The position numbers and the translations under genes are program-made. A stretch of DNA of 64,000 nt from positions 95,166,087 through 95,230,086 of the forward strand of contig CM043966.1 in NCBI GenBank assembly GCA_014529385.2, written 5' to 3'. The DNA comes from Adiantum capillus-veneris. Taxonomy: Eukaryota > Streptophyta > Polypodiopsida > Polypodiales > Pteridaceae. Positions 1 through 14,168 of the stretch are shown here, one piece after another; the first letter of the stretch is position 1, and the number at the start of each line of letters is the position of its first letter. Below the pieces are notes generated by a model. That model did no database searches. It saw only the letters and a program-made list of their open reading frames with translations, and was not told where the DNA came from.

Positions 1-656
<656 letters not shown>

Positions 657-1189
657 TTACCTCTCTCTTGAAATCATAGTCGTCCTCGACTATGAGGTAG
701 AGAAGATTAAGCCTACTCATTAGTCCATGTTTCTTAGCGGGTAGAGGATCCCTTTTTACCCTACGACATCATTCCAGAATGGTTGACTAATCCGTTTGGT
801 GCTCGGGAGACTTAGCTACCGTAAGCATGTCTGCTCTTTAGTCCATATCATACTTCCAAAGTAGAGTGACAAGCTGTACTTGGTGTTTGGGAGACGTCGT
901 CACCATAAACATGATCCTAAGCATGCATACTTCTTAAATTTTGTGCACAATAAAAGAAAGAGAATGAGCCTCATAAGACAAAAACATTGTTCATTTAAAA
1001 TGCAATTTCATTTGCTTACTCTAGTTTAGCATTGTAAGCATTGACAAGGTTCATATTATCCTTAAGCTAGGTTCCTTATCCATCTAGCATCTTTAAAAGG
1101 ATAATTCTTAAACTTAACAAGATACCATTGGATAATCTCTTACCGTTTCTTAGTACCTTGTCTTAGTGTGTCAAAGAATCGATTTGGGT

Positions 1190-3680
1190 TGTAACACCTC
1201 TTCTTGATCTTCGATCTCTAGCGGGTCATCCATTATTGGTTCTTTTTGTGGCTCTCCTTTGTAAGGCTTGAGTAGGCTCACATGGTTAACATTGTGAATG
1301 AGCCAATGGCTGGGCAACTTTAATTGATAAGCCATCTCATTGATTGGCTTAAGAATTTAAAAAGGACCATAGTATCTTTTTGCTAGTTTAGCATAATACT
1401 CTTGGTGGCCCGTAAGAATCTTCCCGTAGTATGCCTTAGATGAGCCTTGAGAAACTTTAGCAAGACCCAATTATTTTTCTTAAAGGCTAAGACTTTTCTG
1501 TGCTTATTAGCAGCAACCCTTTTTGCCTTGTCTATGAGATGGATATAACCTTTTTAAGCTTGGAAAAGATTCTTGTAAGTCTCGGCTATATTCATCAACA
1601 ACGAAGATCTTCCCATGTACTTTAAGTACTAAGGGAATTTTGGATCTTCCCTCTTTAACCTCGAAAGGTTCTTTCCCCATAGAAATATGTACAATGTCAT
1701 TGTACACAAACTCTATAAGAGGTAGGTACTTCTCTCATTGAGAATGTTGATCTACTTCCATGACATAGGCTTTTAGTAGATTCAAGAATCGTTAGATTAG
1801 TTATTTTACTTTGGCCATCCGTTTGTGGATGATAGGCCAAAAGAGAAATTTAATCTACTTCCTAGATTCTCAAAGAGACCCTTCTAGAAATTACTGGTCA
1901 TTCTAGGATCTTTCTCCGACACTATGGGTGTTGGCAAGCCATGATACTTGAAAATTTAAGATCTAGAGAGGGTTACCATTTGATGTGCCTTAATAGTCTT
2001 TTTGACAGGCATAGAGTGTGTTTTCTTGCTAAGCCTGTCGATTGAAACAATCCAATTTGCTTCCCTCGATCAAATTTCAACTTTTGGTACACCATACATT
2101 TTGAAACATACTCTTGTATGTTTACTTTTCATGGTAGACCAACATAAATACATTTCTACTCCTTGAAGAGTAGATTATGGAATCCTTCTTTGTCCCATAT
2201 AAGGAGAAGCATGGGACTCATACATGACTTTCTTATTGTATGGGTGAGTAACACGTAGCCTATTGCCGTTTGGAAGATAACCATCCTTCAAGGCGAATGG
2301 TTCTTTTTTTCTTCCCTAATGCAAAGGCTGTAATTACGTACTTAAAGTCTTGGTCAGTAGCATACTCATCTATCATAAAAGATAGATCATTATGAGTTGT
2401 TGTAGACACCACATTTACCCTTGGCCGTTGTGAAAGTGCATCGACCACTTGATTGTGCTTGCCAGCAATGTGAGCAACATGAAATTTAAATTGCGAAAGA
2501 AAATTTGCCCACCTCATTTGTTTGTCGGAAAGCTTGGTTTGTGTCATGAATTTCTTGAGGCTTTGTGATCCATTCGTAGGATGAATGGAGCCCCCAAGAG
2601 ATAGTGCCTCCATGTGTCTAGGGCATGTAGAATAGCTAAAAGATCTTTTTCGTATATGCCCAAGACCCGTTCATTGGCATTGAGCCTTCGGCTCTCATAT
2701 GCTATGGCATGCCCTTATTGAAGCAAAACTACTCCAAGGCAATCACCACAAGCATCACATTGGACCTCAAATGGCGTTGAGAGATCCAGACGCATGAGGA
2801 CTAGTTGAGAGGTAAGCTTATCTTTGAGCTTGTCAAAAGCATTTTGTTCTTTAGCAGTCCATGAGTACTTAACGTTCTTCTTTGTTAAGTCATGCAATGG
2901 TCCTGCTATTTGAGAGAATTTTTCTATGAAGCATCTATAGTATGCACACATACCAATAAAGCTTCTTAGCTCATGTAGATTCCTTGGATTATGCCATGCT
3001 TTTATTACCTCCAACTTTGATGGATCCCTACAGATACCATCTTGAGATAATGTGGCATGAATATTGAATTTCTTGTAGAAAAAAATTCACTTTTCTTTTG
3101 ATTAATGAAAAGCTTATTCTCTCTCACAACTTGAAAGATTACCTGGACGTGTCACTTGTACTCCTCAAGACTTTTGTCTATCATGAATTTGAATGCAGCT
3201 GGAGCATTTATCAGTGATCGTATTTAGTGCTCTAAAGTCGACACACGTGATATGTGTCATCTTTCTTTTGCACTAAAAGTACTGGTGAACAGAATAGAGA
3301 GGATCTAGGCCTCACCATCTCTTTTTCCACCAATTCATGCAAGTGCCTCATGATCTCCTTTTATTGAGCTTGTGAAACTCAATAAGGAGGTTTATTAGGA
3401 GGTGAGATTCGTAGTAGAAGCTCTATTGCATGGTCTCATCATTCCCTCGTTTTTGGAGGTAGCTCACTAGGGATGTCATCATTGAAAACATCTTGGAATC
3501 CATTTAGGAAACTAGCAACTCTAATTCCTCTTGATTCCCTTTATTGCTACTTGTGAAAACACTAGAATCGTTTACAGATTCTCTAACAAGAATCATATAT
3601 GCAAAAATAGAGCTTTTTATTGACTTATCAAAAGCAAACGTATTTACCAGGGAGAATTTGCCTCTTGAGAATTTATCTTT
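1190..3680 (-). pseudogene. gypsy pol remnant: RT - RNase H - integrase - chromodomain-like tail
   Basis: Reading leftwards, RT sequence (about 3500-2900) runs into RNase H (2715-3014, with the VQCDACGDCLG block), the RNase H/integrase junction (2260-2613, with the HIAGKHNQVVDALSQRP block) and integrase C-terminus (1507-1707). A stretch matching the pol tail of the intact alpha element continues to about 1190. Frames are broken by several indels and stops, and no ATG-to-stop frame exceeds 117 codons. Order and sequence match 31320-34200 of the intact element. No protein is expected from it. Confidence 0.88.
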
Positions 3681-4103
3681 GAATTAACATTTCAAAAACC
3701 TTAGTCATTTAAACATAAAAATCACCTCAAGCTTTGGGCAAGGTTCCCACAACCACTTTAAGCGTCTTAGCACCTCATGCTTGGGTACGATTCCCACCTC
3801 GAGGTTAGCCCTAACTTGCGTAAGGTCAAAGGACCTTTTAACACTACCTTTTGGAGGCCTTTAATGAAGCTAACCCTAAGGTCTTTTAAGCTCCATTAGA
3901 TGCACGTTGCTCTTTGATAGACTACCTCCGTTTGGACCCCTTTTGAGATGTAACCATCTCTCCTCTTGGTCCCTTGCTGAGGTAAATCTAGAAGCACGTA
4001 TTGCACATTGCTCTTTGGTAGACCGTCTCCTTTTGGACCCCTATTGAGATACAACCATTTCTCCTTTCGGTCCCCTGTTGAGATAGGTCTAGAAGCATAT
4101 ATA

Positions 4104-4144
<41 letters not shown>

Positions 4145-4236
4145 TAACTCTTGTTCCCCTTTTATCTTATCATATTAAGTGATTAGTTTAATATGAGAAA
4201 ATCATTTGTTAAAGTTAGATATTATATTTTATGACA
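3681..4236 (-). repeat. 5' LTR (partial) of the degenerate alpha gypsy element
   Basis: This matches 1-656 and the start of the alpha LTR at 27403. Homology ends near 3680, where the sequence switches to pol-upstream coding, so about two thirds of a full-length LTR (1695 bp in the intact copy) is missing. The outer terminus TGTCAT is at 4236. Confidence 0.85.
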
Positions 4237-4936
4237 CTCCACACACAAAAAGAGCCTCGAGACCAACAAAGTGATCAGTTTGGCTTAAAGTCAGCCACAT
4301 GGAGAGCTTAATGGTGCATTGGAAAGCTCTTACTGATGACTTCTAATATACACACAAGGAATCACTCCCTTTCGATAATTTCTGCCTGCCACCATAGTGA
4401 AAGGCCAGGCTCTACATGATCCACTCACGTTGCCCCTTTACAATTGTCTGGCATGGATGGTCTAAGAGCTCCACCTTTGCGCGGGCTAATCGAGGTGTCC
4501 TATGGAAATGCTAGATAGAGTTAAATGAGCTGCTTGGAAATGTTTGCATGCATGTGGACTTTGTTGTCCCGAAATGCTCCCAAAGTGAGTTGAATTGATG
4601 GTTGCAAGCCTCTGGCGCTCCTTCAATTGAGTTGTCATAATGGGGTCTACTTTGAGGCTTTGATAGGACTGACCTGAATCAACCTTTGAGGCTCCTTGCT
4701 CAGTGTAGTGTAGATGGGACCATTCCCCAATATGCTATCCTTGTGTTGGCTAGGCTGATGCAAGCTCCATGTGCTTCACTTTTGATGGGAAATAAAATCG
4801 CATATGCAAGCTACCTAATCTATCCCCATGTGTGCATTGCTGCCCAAATGGACCTCTTTGGCCAAGCGCCTAAAGAATCCCCCCTTCCCCCTTTCACAAA
4901 GCACTTTACAGGTGGCCATAGTCCTCTGTATCCAGG
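4237..4936. other. Intergenic, no feature recognised
   Basis: There are short open frames only (for example 4686-5033). None has a recognisable motif or convincing coding character, and no repeat structure was found. Confidence 0.6.
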
Positions 4937-7778
4937 CATTGCACCACCTCCGCCATCGCCTGTGTTTTCACACAATTTTTCCCATTGCACCAAGGCACCG
5001 AATCCATACCATTACCAAGGTATCTATTTCTAGATTGGCATTGAGCCTTTGTAGTGTGAGGAGGAGGGTCACGTGGTGCCTGAACCAGATGGCTCCAATA
5101 CCAGTTCAATGAGCGTGCACGGGGCGTGCATACAGTGTGCGGCGAGAAAGGAGGTTGAGAGGAATAGGGAGATCAAGCACATGGGTCGATTCTACAAATG
5201 GTAGGGCCCCTTATTCTTTTTCATTGTCTTGGATGCTATATAGAACAATTAAAATACGTATTTTTTCAAATGCACCACTAGCAACCTAAACGAAAAATCC
5301 CCCAATGGCAAGTCCAAACCTAGTAGAGATTATATAATCCCCACTTACTTCAGGAGTTGAAGGTGCAGTCTCTAAGAAAGCTATGACGAGAGCACAAGCT
5401 AGGAAGCCCCTTCCGGATAATATTTTCGCGTCTAAGCTTCTCTAAGTCATACCAAAAAAGATGAAGAAGGACAAGAAAAGACCATGTACACACATGCCAC
5501 ACACCAAGAGACAAACTTTGTGAGCACTGAACGTGAACAAACACCACTAACACCTGAGTCCCATGATGATAAGTCTCAAGTAGAAGAGATCGGCTCAATC
5601 ATGATAGAGAAATTTAAGACCCCTCTAGTGGCAGTCAAGGCTGCTACATAAGCGAGTGTATAAACCACAAAATAACTATGCAAGGAGCTTGGAGAGTACC
5701 TTTGTGCGACGAATCTATGTGAGAAAATAGGACGTAGCTAAATAGATATTTGAGTAGCTTACTTAATGGAGAGAGATAATTTTCACACATGAAAGATTAT
5801 AGAGAGAGAGAGAGAGAGAGCATGATATACGTGGTTCACCCAATGTGCTACATCCACGGGAAAGCAGCCACTCAATGGCTTTAGTACTTCAAAACAAGAA
5901 GTAGATTACAAAGAGATTATACCCTTTTGGTGCTCCCGCCTTGCTTCACTCTCACCACCTCACATCAACTTCACAATGCACCACAATGCTTCACAATCCG
6001 TTTTTGTGTGTAGAAGAGGCCTCCTTTTATAGGCCAAAGGGGCTACCCTCCTCATGAGAGGCAGCTTTGTGTAGTCGCCCTTGTGTAGACAAGTCCAAAT
6101 CGGACTCTCCAATCTGCTCATGTGTGGCCGCTCTTGAGAAGACAAGTCCGCCTTTGAAATCAGCCACTGGCCATTGAATTCGGCCACCAACCACTAGCCA
6201 TTGACTTTTGACCACCGGCCATCGGCCAATGACTACTGGCCACCGGCTAAACGATCGGTTGTTTTTCGGCCACTTTCCGACCATGAAAATTTTGGTTTCC
6301 GGTGAGTGATTTTTCTTCACGCACGATGGATTCTCCTCATAACGGGGGCCTTACAAATGTGTGTTTTAATACAAAAAATAACAAGGGGTAATTCAGGCTC
6401 CATACTTAACAATATGCAAGCCTCCAATTCCATTAGGAAGTTAATCAACACAATCAGACACTTTTAGAAGGTACACCCAAGTGATGGACACCAAGATGCT
6501 CACCCTTCTAGAGCAATTTTTAGCAAGCCAAGAGAGACAAAGGACAAGAGCCTAGTTAAATGGAAAGGGACACCCCGAAGCCCAAGGGAAGCGAACCTCA
6601 GCCATCTCAAGTACAACCGAGCTAGACAAAGAATTAGCAACCTAACTATGGGAAGACATTAGGCGAAAGCTCAAAATGGAACCCAACGAGGAAGGAACTC
6701 CTTGTCAACAATAACACCATCCAGGGAACGGCAAGCAAGTGACGGATTAGGTTCCTCCACTTGAGAAGCTTGGAAAGCTAGGGACGATAGTGATGACAAT
6801 GACAGATCCCTCAAGATGCTTCCCAAGTACATCGTCGAACCAGAGACCATGTCTGAAGTTGTGTCAGTCCCTATCACTACAACTCTACAAGAATCGATCA
6901 AGATAGATACAACAAATCTCCAGGTAGCCATGTCAACCCTTTGTCACATGCACATTGCCTTTCATAGATCCCTTGAAGGTAGGGCCTAATCTTTGGGATA
7001 ACATAGCCAGCTTTTCCAAGGCCAAAGAGTTTTGTCAAAAGCATGAAATCGAGGACAAGGCCTTGGAGAACAAAGCACCCTTGCATAGGAAGCCAGTGCC
7101 CATGAGCAAAGTAACCTTTGAGAGGAAGGAGATAGACAGTGGAAACACCACTCTGCCTGTTGTGTAAGCAAATGATTATAGAACGATGGCTATCAGAGAT
7201 CTTGAAGTAGATGAAGAGAGAAATAAGGGAGAATCGTCATGTCTTTCTACTACATGCACAAGAACATCTCGTAGCAAAGTTTAGGAGAAGAGAGCTAGAA
7301 GGTGGTGCGAGCTCTACTAATCCAAGAACGAATAAGAAGCTCCTGAAGGAGCAAGATGGGAATTTGTGTATGTTGTCTAAAGAGCCTCCACTCTCTAAGA
7401 TCAAGAATTTTCTTTGAGAGCTTACGTGAGTATCTATTGGGCCGTAAGTTTGACATTACTCTTTGTTTCCAACAAGAAGAGATTATGCAGCCACCAAAAT
7501 TTGGAGTGTGATCAATCAGTATGATTAGTTTAATCTGACTCCTTGTTAGTCAAGAGCAAGTGACACTTATGATTGAACGATAATGTAAGAATATATAATA
7601 TGTCTCAAAGGAAATCCATGCAAATGGCTATGCAAGGACTCATCGTCGAGAGATAATCAATTGGTATTGGTGAGCATACAATTGATGATGAGATTTTTAC
7701 CATACCCAAGGATAGTATAAGAGTAAACCTTGATTTTTGCGCTTGGATAGTTAAAATAACTCTCCGTTCGCCCCCCTC

Positions 7779-7824
<46 letters not shown>

Positions 7825-7855
7825 TATAGAAATGTGTTGTGGCTCCCCCCATTCC
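4937..7855 (-). mobile_element. Old retroelement region, copy A (pairs with 11910-16480)
   Basis: Blocks 4937-5225, 5226-5711, 6412-6639 and 7356-7855 align in order with 11910-12197, 12656-13155, 13157-13383 and 14084-14168 plus 16079-16480. On the minus strand the sequence left of about 5108 has a primer-site-like stretch (compare TTGGTATTAGAGC in copy B), so the region right of it behaves as an LTR. Between the shared blocks, 5717-6410 and 6640-7355 are unique to this copy. A (CT)n run lies at 7780-7822. No intact gene is present. Confidence 0.6.
5717..6410. mobile_element. 694-bp insertion in copy A, possibly a solo LTR
   Basis: The insertion is absent from the aligned position of copy B (about 13155). 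It is flanked by an imperfect 5-bp duplication, AATCT at 5712-5716 and AATAT at 6411-6415. It is non-coding. It contains a short (GA)n run and degenerate repeats of a GGCCA/TGGCC-rich motif at about 6160-6260. The size and flanking duplication fit a solo LTR or small non-autonomous element; the termini are not clean. Confidence 0.45.
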
Positions 7856-8527
7856 TCTAGATCTGAATTTTTTCTTCTACAGCCATGATTTGTAAGTTTT
7901 TGGCATGTTGAAAAAAAGGCCTTAGTGTTGAGTCGCATTAGGCGTACTTTGCCATGGATCGTCCACGTGGATGGCCACGATTCATGTTAATTTTTGGAAG
8001 GACAATGCTAGTCTATATGGCGCATCAATAACGGCAACCTTAGGAGTGTCCGGCAGGGGAAGTCGGCGTCTGGGCCCGCGCTCGTGTCCTACGTGGAGTC
8101 TGGAGAGTCCATGTCGGACATCGGCCCATATGCATGCGCAGAGAGTCCGCAGAATGCAACTTTTGCAGATCCACTTCGGTCTTTTGCTGACTGGTGCTTT
8201 GCACAATTTTTGCATGCAGATGTGTTTAATGCGATTACGATCGCATGGGTCAATCAACACTTGCTTGCGTTTTTTGTTTGCAGTCGCGAGTTCTGTGCAC
8301 GATGCAACACCATTTGGACTACTCCACCTTACCTGACATTACAACAAGAACTAACTTCACATTTTTGTATGACCATTGCACTATATACTTACTAATGTCC
8401 ACTACAGACCCTAAAATAATATGAGCTACAAACATTTATTATCCAAAACTCCTTTCCATAATGTCCACTACCTTCACTTCATTAGCGAGCCTTCTTGATT
8501 CTTCACCTTGTTTTCTAGGATCCGTTT
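7856..8527. other. Intergenic, no feature recognised
   Basis: Overlapping frames at 7971-8395 exist on both strands but show no family resemblance. A 16-bp sequence at 7881-7896 recurs in reverse orientation at 16490-16505, just past the end of the copy A/copy B homology, which hints at a local inversion. Confidence 0.5.
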
Positions 8528-8907
8528 AGAGCCGAGTCCCGCATGTGATGAGTAGTATTAGTGGGTTTAACTTAATTTTATTATTCATTGGTCACACATT
8601 CTCTTTAGCATATTAACAACATTAAGGGGACACTTTGCGTAATCCTAGTAGTCATTTTGATCCAAGGTTTTTTGCTTGTATTACGTCAAGCAAGGAGAGA
8701 CTAACAAATGAAAAACCGAGTGAAACATAAGCCACGATCTCAAAGATTCACTTTTAGCAATGCAAAGACTTTCCTTTTTATTGAAACTCCCATATTAGTA
8801 ACCACCTTATGCTTTTCACTTTTTTGTTGCGTTCACAAACTAGCGGTGGAACCACTCATTGCACTAAATACCACTAATATGTTTAATCACATGCGGGACT
8901 CGGCTCT
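8528..8907. mobile_element. MITE-like unit with perfect 22-bp inverted repeats
   Basis: Bases 8528-8549 and 8886-8907 are exact reverse complements over 22 bp, and weaker inverted similarity continues about 30 bp inward. The 336-bp spacer is non-coding. No clear target duplication is visible, so the superfamily is undetermined. Confidence 0.5.
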
Positions 8908-9016
8908 TAGTAGATGGCACGTCGTAGAGACTCTCCACTCCATCTCTCGATCTCCAGTTGACCGCGACATATTCAGAAGGTTGCCAACGGAAAACTCTAC
9001 AGTGAGAGATAAACGT

Positions 9017-9055
<39 letters not shown>

Positions 9056-9236
9056 AAGAGCTGAAAACTAGATAAGCGTTATGCATGTTCCGAATGATGA
9101 ATGATGTCGATAAATTGGTAATAGCGGCTTGCAGTTATTGTTTCTGAGATAAGACTCCGTGGTCGATATCCGGAGTTGCCGCAGAGCGACGTACTGTGAG
9201 CTGTGTATGAAGTGGATTTTGTTGGCGTCATAATTT

Positions 9237-9271
<35 letters not shown>

Positions 9272-10440
9272 GTGAGAAAGTGACCTGCTCAACTTCTGCC
9301 AAATCGGGGATGTCAACGCGCTTCCAAGCCGACTATCTCCAACGGAAATAACCTCCCTGTGATGAGGGCTCCCTCGTCTCTCTTGATAAAAGCCTGGACC
9401 TCTTCAGCGCGTCGGACCCTCCACGCTGTCTACACTCTCTCTCCTCCAGCTTGCCAATTTGCATCCTTACATAAATCGTGCAAAAAAAAAAATCCAACCT
9501 TAGGCTAATCGTGCTAATCGAACTTCGAAGTAATGCCACCAAAAAGAGAAGCAACCTTAATCGATGGTAATGTAAACTTAATATGCCTTCCTATAATGCC
9601 GCCCAAATACGACCCAAACTAATGCCGCTCATATATGCTAAATTGCTCATGTGTACAAGTTACAACTTGCTGCTGAAGCCTTCTTTTTTAATTAAAAGAA
9701 TTTCATGGCGTTGATGTTGGCACTTGATGCCGTGGAAGAAAAAAAACTTACAAATTTAGATCTATACCAACAATACCAAAAGTAGAAAAATGGCAATGAG
9801 ACCCAAAGAGCTATGCAAAAATTATGAAGCAAAGAAAATGGAGAGAATACTTGCTTCTCTAGACATATCTCCAATAGCTGAGAATGATCTGTACATAGTT
9901 CTTTTGGATCGGAAAAGTGCTCAAGGACAACAACGTCACTATCCTGTAAGCTCTACAAAATTGGACCAGGAGAAAAGACTAATATGCATGGATGGTAGAG
10001 CCTCAAAGGAAGCAAAAAATCAAGCACCAAGAATAGCTAGTTTAAACAGTGCCACGGCTTTAGATAGTGCCACACCAAGAATGGTTAGCTTATTAGTAGT
10101 GCATGGAAGCACATTGACCTGAACGGAGTAGACCCCTTTCCAGCCACCATGAATTTGTTGTCGCTATGTTCCTCAAGAGGACAACATCTAAGTAGTTAAA
10201 CACTGCATTGATCACATTCTCCCATCAAGAAATTATGTAAATGAAACATAGAATCTTCTCATATTTGCATCTAAGATAGGTGTGCATTTGTAGGATGCAT
10301 GTTCCAAAACCTTTTGTACAATTCTACCTGTGCAAGAACAGAGGTAACGATGAGATAATGTGAGTTGCCACTATTGTATCTCAAAGATAGCAAAAGCAAT
10401 GTACAAAAACTTAAAATGATGCAAAATTCTTAGCAAGTGG
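8908..10440. other. Intergenic with (GA)n microsatellites
   Basis: (GA)n tracts lie at about 9017-9060 and 9238-9270. A 110-codon frame at 9790-10122 has no recognised domain and no supporting context, so it is not called as a gene. Confidence 0.55.
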
Positions 10441-10599
10441 TTAACCTAATTGAAACTAGCACCTACAAGTTGTTATAACCACTCTCACACTTGTGAAAGC
10501 ACTAAACAGGAACTTATCAACACTTGGCAAAACTCTAGCCACCTCAAAGTGGTGAAGGTGGTGGAAGAAATAGTTTACTATCCCAATCCTTCTTATTTT

Positions 10600-11980
10600 T
10601 TCAAAACCATTTTTCTTAGAATTCAGATCAAGGTTATGTTTGTGGATTTAGCCTAACCATTCGCCTGAGGATAATACACTGTAGACTTCTTATGAAGTAT
10701 TAAGTAATTTCAATTAACCTTTTAATCACCTTGTTTATGAATCAAAAACCACCTCCATTGGGCGTCCAAATCTAGTCATTAGGTTTTTGTTTAAAAAAAA
10801 CCACACTCTTAGCTCTGTTATCCTTCATTGCTTGTGCTTCTACCTATTCAGCATAGTAATCTATTACCACGAAAATGTACTTGTTCCTTGTATATTTTGC
10901 AGTTGGTTTCACTAACCCCACAAAACCAAGCCCCACTTTTAAAATAGTTCAAGTGGAAGAATTGGTTGCAATGACATTCTATTTATATTGAATGCTCTAT
11001 CATTCTTTTGGCATATCAAACATGTCTTCACATATTCATGAGCATCCTTGAAAACTGATGGTCACGATAACCCTATCGCAAAAACCTTCTTTGTAGTAAA
11101 TAAATCTTAAAAAGTCATGACCACTTGCATCAATTGCATGTGCTTCAGCTGATATCACTCTTTGATGATACTTTGGAACAAGCCTTCTAAGAATTTGATT
11201 CATCCTTTTCTTGTAAAGATCACCTACAATAATAGCAAGCATCCTACTTCTCTAGGTTAACTTCTTCCTTTTCACAATTGACATCTCTTTACAAAGCTTG
11301 CTGAAGTAAAAATTACTACGTTTCTTCATACCAACAGTGTTCAAAATCAACTAGCTCCACTAGAAAGAAATTGGAATCAAGCAGCTCATCTGTTGTTTCA
11401 TTTGGGGCTTCTCCATTAGCTAAATAGTCAAATCAACTAGCTCCACATGCTCTTGACATGAACTTTGAATCATCGAATAGTCAAACTCTTAGATTAACAA
11501 AACCCATATGGCCAATCTCCTTTAAAGATGGAGTTTGTTAACCAAATATATCAAAACCTAATGATGACCATGGCTCACAATTTTAAGTAGTGCTTGAATT
11601 TTTGTGATCCAAAAATCATTTCTAAGTTTTTCTTTCAATCACTATGTAATTCTTCTTGCATGTGTGAGATATCTATTAGCATAATAAATTGATTTAAACC
11701 ATCTCTTTTCCACTTCTTGCATGCGAAATAAGGCTCACTATTGCATGATATACATCTACAAAGAAGTGGAATGGTGATTCTCAATTTGGGGATCAGTATT
11801 GGTGCAATCACCGACATCTTTTTCAGCAGGTTGAAAGCAATTTCTTGCTCCTATTTTCTTGCAAAATCCACATCCTTTCTTATGAATTGTGCGAGTAGTA
11901 AACACACATGATATGCACCACCTTGCCATTGCCTTTGTTTTCGCACAATTTTTCCCGCTGCACCAAGGCACTGAATCCAT
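10600..11980 (-). pseudogene. Degenerate Ty3/gypsy RNase H - integrase remnant
   Basis: On the minus strand, 11980-11640 has RT/RNase H-like text with a block resembling AFNLLKKMS-APIL. About 10960-10840 encodes an integrase-like stretch (GLVKPTAKYTRNKYIFVVIDYYAE), and about 10690-10640 a YYPQANG motif, the usual integrase core sequence before the catalytic Glu. The order RNase H then integrase is correct for gypsy. Every segment is broken by stops and frameshifts. A primer-site-like sequence (TTGGTATTAGAGC, minus strand, about 12062-12074) abuts copy B on its right, so this is probably the interior of the same element, with gag to RT deleted. Confidence 0.65.
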
Positions 11981-13399
11981 ACCATATTTACCAGGTGTTT
12001 GTTTCTAGATTGGCTTTGAGCCTTTGTAGGGGGAGGGTTGCTTGATGTTAGAACTAGATGGCTCTAATACCAATTGTAGTGAGCGTGCACAGGGCGTGCA
12101 TGCATGTGTGCAGTGAGAAAGAAGGTTGAGAGTAATAGGGAGAGCAATCACATGGTATGATTCTATAAATGGTAGGGCCCCTTATTATTTTTCTTGGCTT
12201 TTATAGAAAGGGGCTTAATGAGTTCGTGGGTCTTAACACAGTGTTGGGCCCACCACTAGCCTTTAAGTCAATAGGGGAACCTTTGAGAGACCAATACCAA
12301 TGCTAAAAACCCAACCCCCTTTGCCAAGAGCAGTAGTGATCATATATGTAGATGTAGACTCATGTGAGCTCTCATACAGGTCACTAAGAGCTAGTGCCCA
12401 TCAAAACTTGTTATAAAGAGGAGTATGATCCTATTGGATTTATATTTTGATCACTACACAAAAATCTCATAGCCACTAAAACTAACACAACAAGCCTATG
12501 ATAGGTTGGCTGGCTTTGGAAGACAGCTACCACCTCTATGAGGCAGCGAGAAGTTTCACCACAACCCTAGGCCCTTGCTTTAAGTGATAGGGAGACCACT
12601 GGGTTAAAGACTTCCCACATGATAGGTTAGGCCTGGTTTGGCCTAGAGCTCCCATATATTGTCTTGATGCTATATAGAAAGCTTAAAATAGGGATTTTTC
12701 CATATGCACCACTAGCAACCCAAACTAAAAATCCCCCAACGACAAGTCCAAACTTAGTAGAGATTATATCATTCCCACCCACTTCAAGAGCTGAAGGTGC
12801 AGTCTCTAAGAAAGCTGTGATGAGAGAACAAGCTAGGAAGAACCCTCTAGACAATATTTCCACCTCTAAGCTTCTCTAAGTCATACCAAAAAAGATGACG
12901 AAGGACAAGAAAAGACCATGTGCAGACACTGGCCGCACACCAAGATACAAACTTTGAGAGCACTGAACGTGAACAAACACCACTAACACATGAGCCCCAC
13001 AATGATAAGTCTCAAGTAGAAAAGAGCGGCTCAATCATGATAGATACAGTTAAGACCCCTCTAGTGGCAGTCAAGGCTGCTACTACGTAAGCCAATGTAT
13101 AGACCACAAAATAACTATGCAAGGAGCTTGGAGAGTACCTTTGTGTTATCGAGGAATCTGCAAGCCTCCAATTCCATAGGAAGTTAATCAACACAATCAG
13201 ACACTTTTAGAAGGCACACCCAAGTGATGGACACCAAGATGCTCACCCCTCTAGAGCATTTTTTTAGCAAACCAAGAGAGACAAAGGACAAGATCCTAGT
13301 TTAACGTAAAGGGACACCCCGAAGCCCAAGGGAAGCGAACCTCAACCATCTCAACTACAACCGAGGCTAGACAAAGAATTAGCGTATGCAGAGCTGGTT

Positions 13400-13525
13400 T
13401 TTATTTACATAATGGATCAGGCCACATCTAGGGGGAAGGATCTGCTACTATAGCTAATGATCAATCATGCACTGCAACTACCCTAGATTTTCCTTAGCCA
13501 TTCGGGTGGTGGGCAAAAGCGGATT
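13400..13525 (+). pseudogene. Fragment resembling the 5' end of the TNL gene
   Basis: From the ATG-proximal sequence onward, this matches 17300-17420 (5' leader end and first about 30 codons of the TNL) at roughly 70 percent by eye. It includes the start-codon context, the Ala/Asp-rich stretch and the beginning of the TIR. It has in-frame stops and ends before the TIR core. It lies in filler sequence inside copy B. Confidence 0.6.
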
Positions 13526-14168
13526 GCTACAAGCTTATTGCGTGCTACTTTTTTTTTTCCTCTATTGCACCGAGAGGTATAAGCCGGATTGTGGGAGGGT
13601 AAGGGGTGCCGAGTGACCCACTAATGGGTGGACGGATGGGTGATGCACGAGTTGATGTTTACCAATCAGGAGTCTCACAGAGCCCTATCGACAAGCAAGG
13701 GCATGTCGAGCTCATAGTCCAAATCGTGTCTAGGATACTGCAGATAAATCTGACCCTCCCATCTTGCCCAACCCTAGCATATTTGCTTGTCTTCTTCTTG
13801 ATTGGTTACACTTGCTAACATGACGAACTTAACATATAAAAAGGCTTTCCTGTCGACTGCATGGTGCGACTTGGGTGACATTGGGTGGGGGAGAACCACC
13901 AAGGCCTAGAAATTGAAGAGTGCCCTTGGCTTTTCTGATGAAGAGTAACTTTTGGTGTGGCCCTTCGCAAGGGAAGGGCACTTGGCCGCTCAATATGCAG
14001 GGAAAACTTTTAGCGGCCCTTCACATGCAGCGTAGAAAGAATCACACAATGGAAATAATTAGTGAGCTATTTTTGTGTGCACTATGGGAATTTGTGTATG
14101 TTGTCTTAAGAGCCTCCACTCTCTTAGATCAAGAATTTTCTTTCGAGAGCTTACGTGAGTATCTATTG

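Noticed and set aside
9790-10122. 110-codon plus-strand frame as a gene
   Set aside because: No recognisable domain, no splice or promoter context, and it lies among decayed elements.
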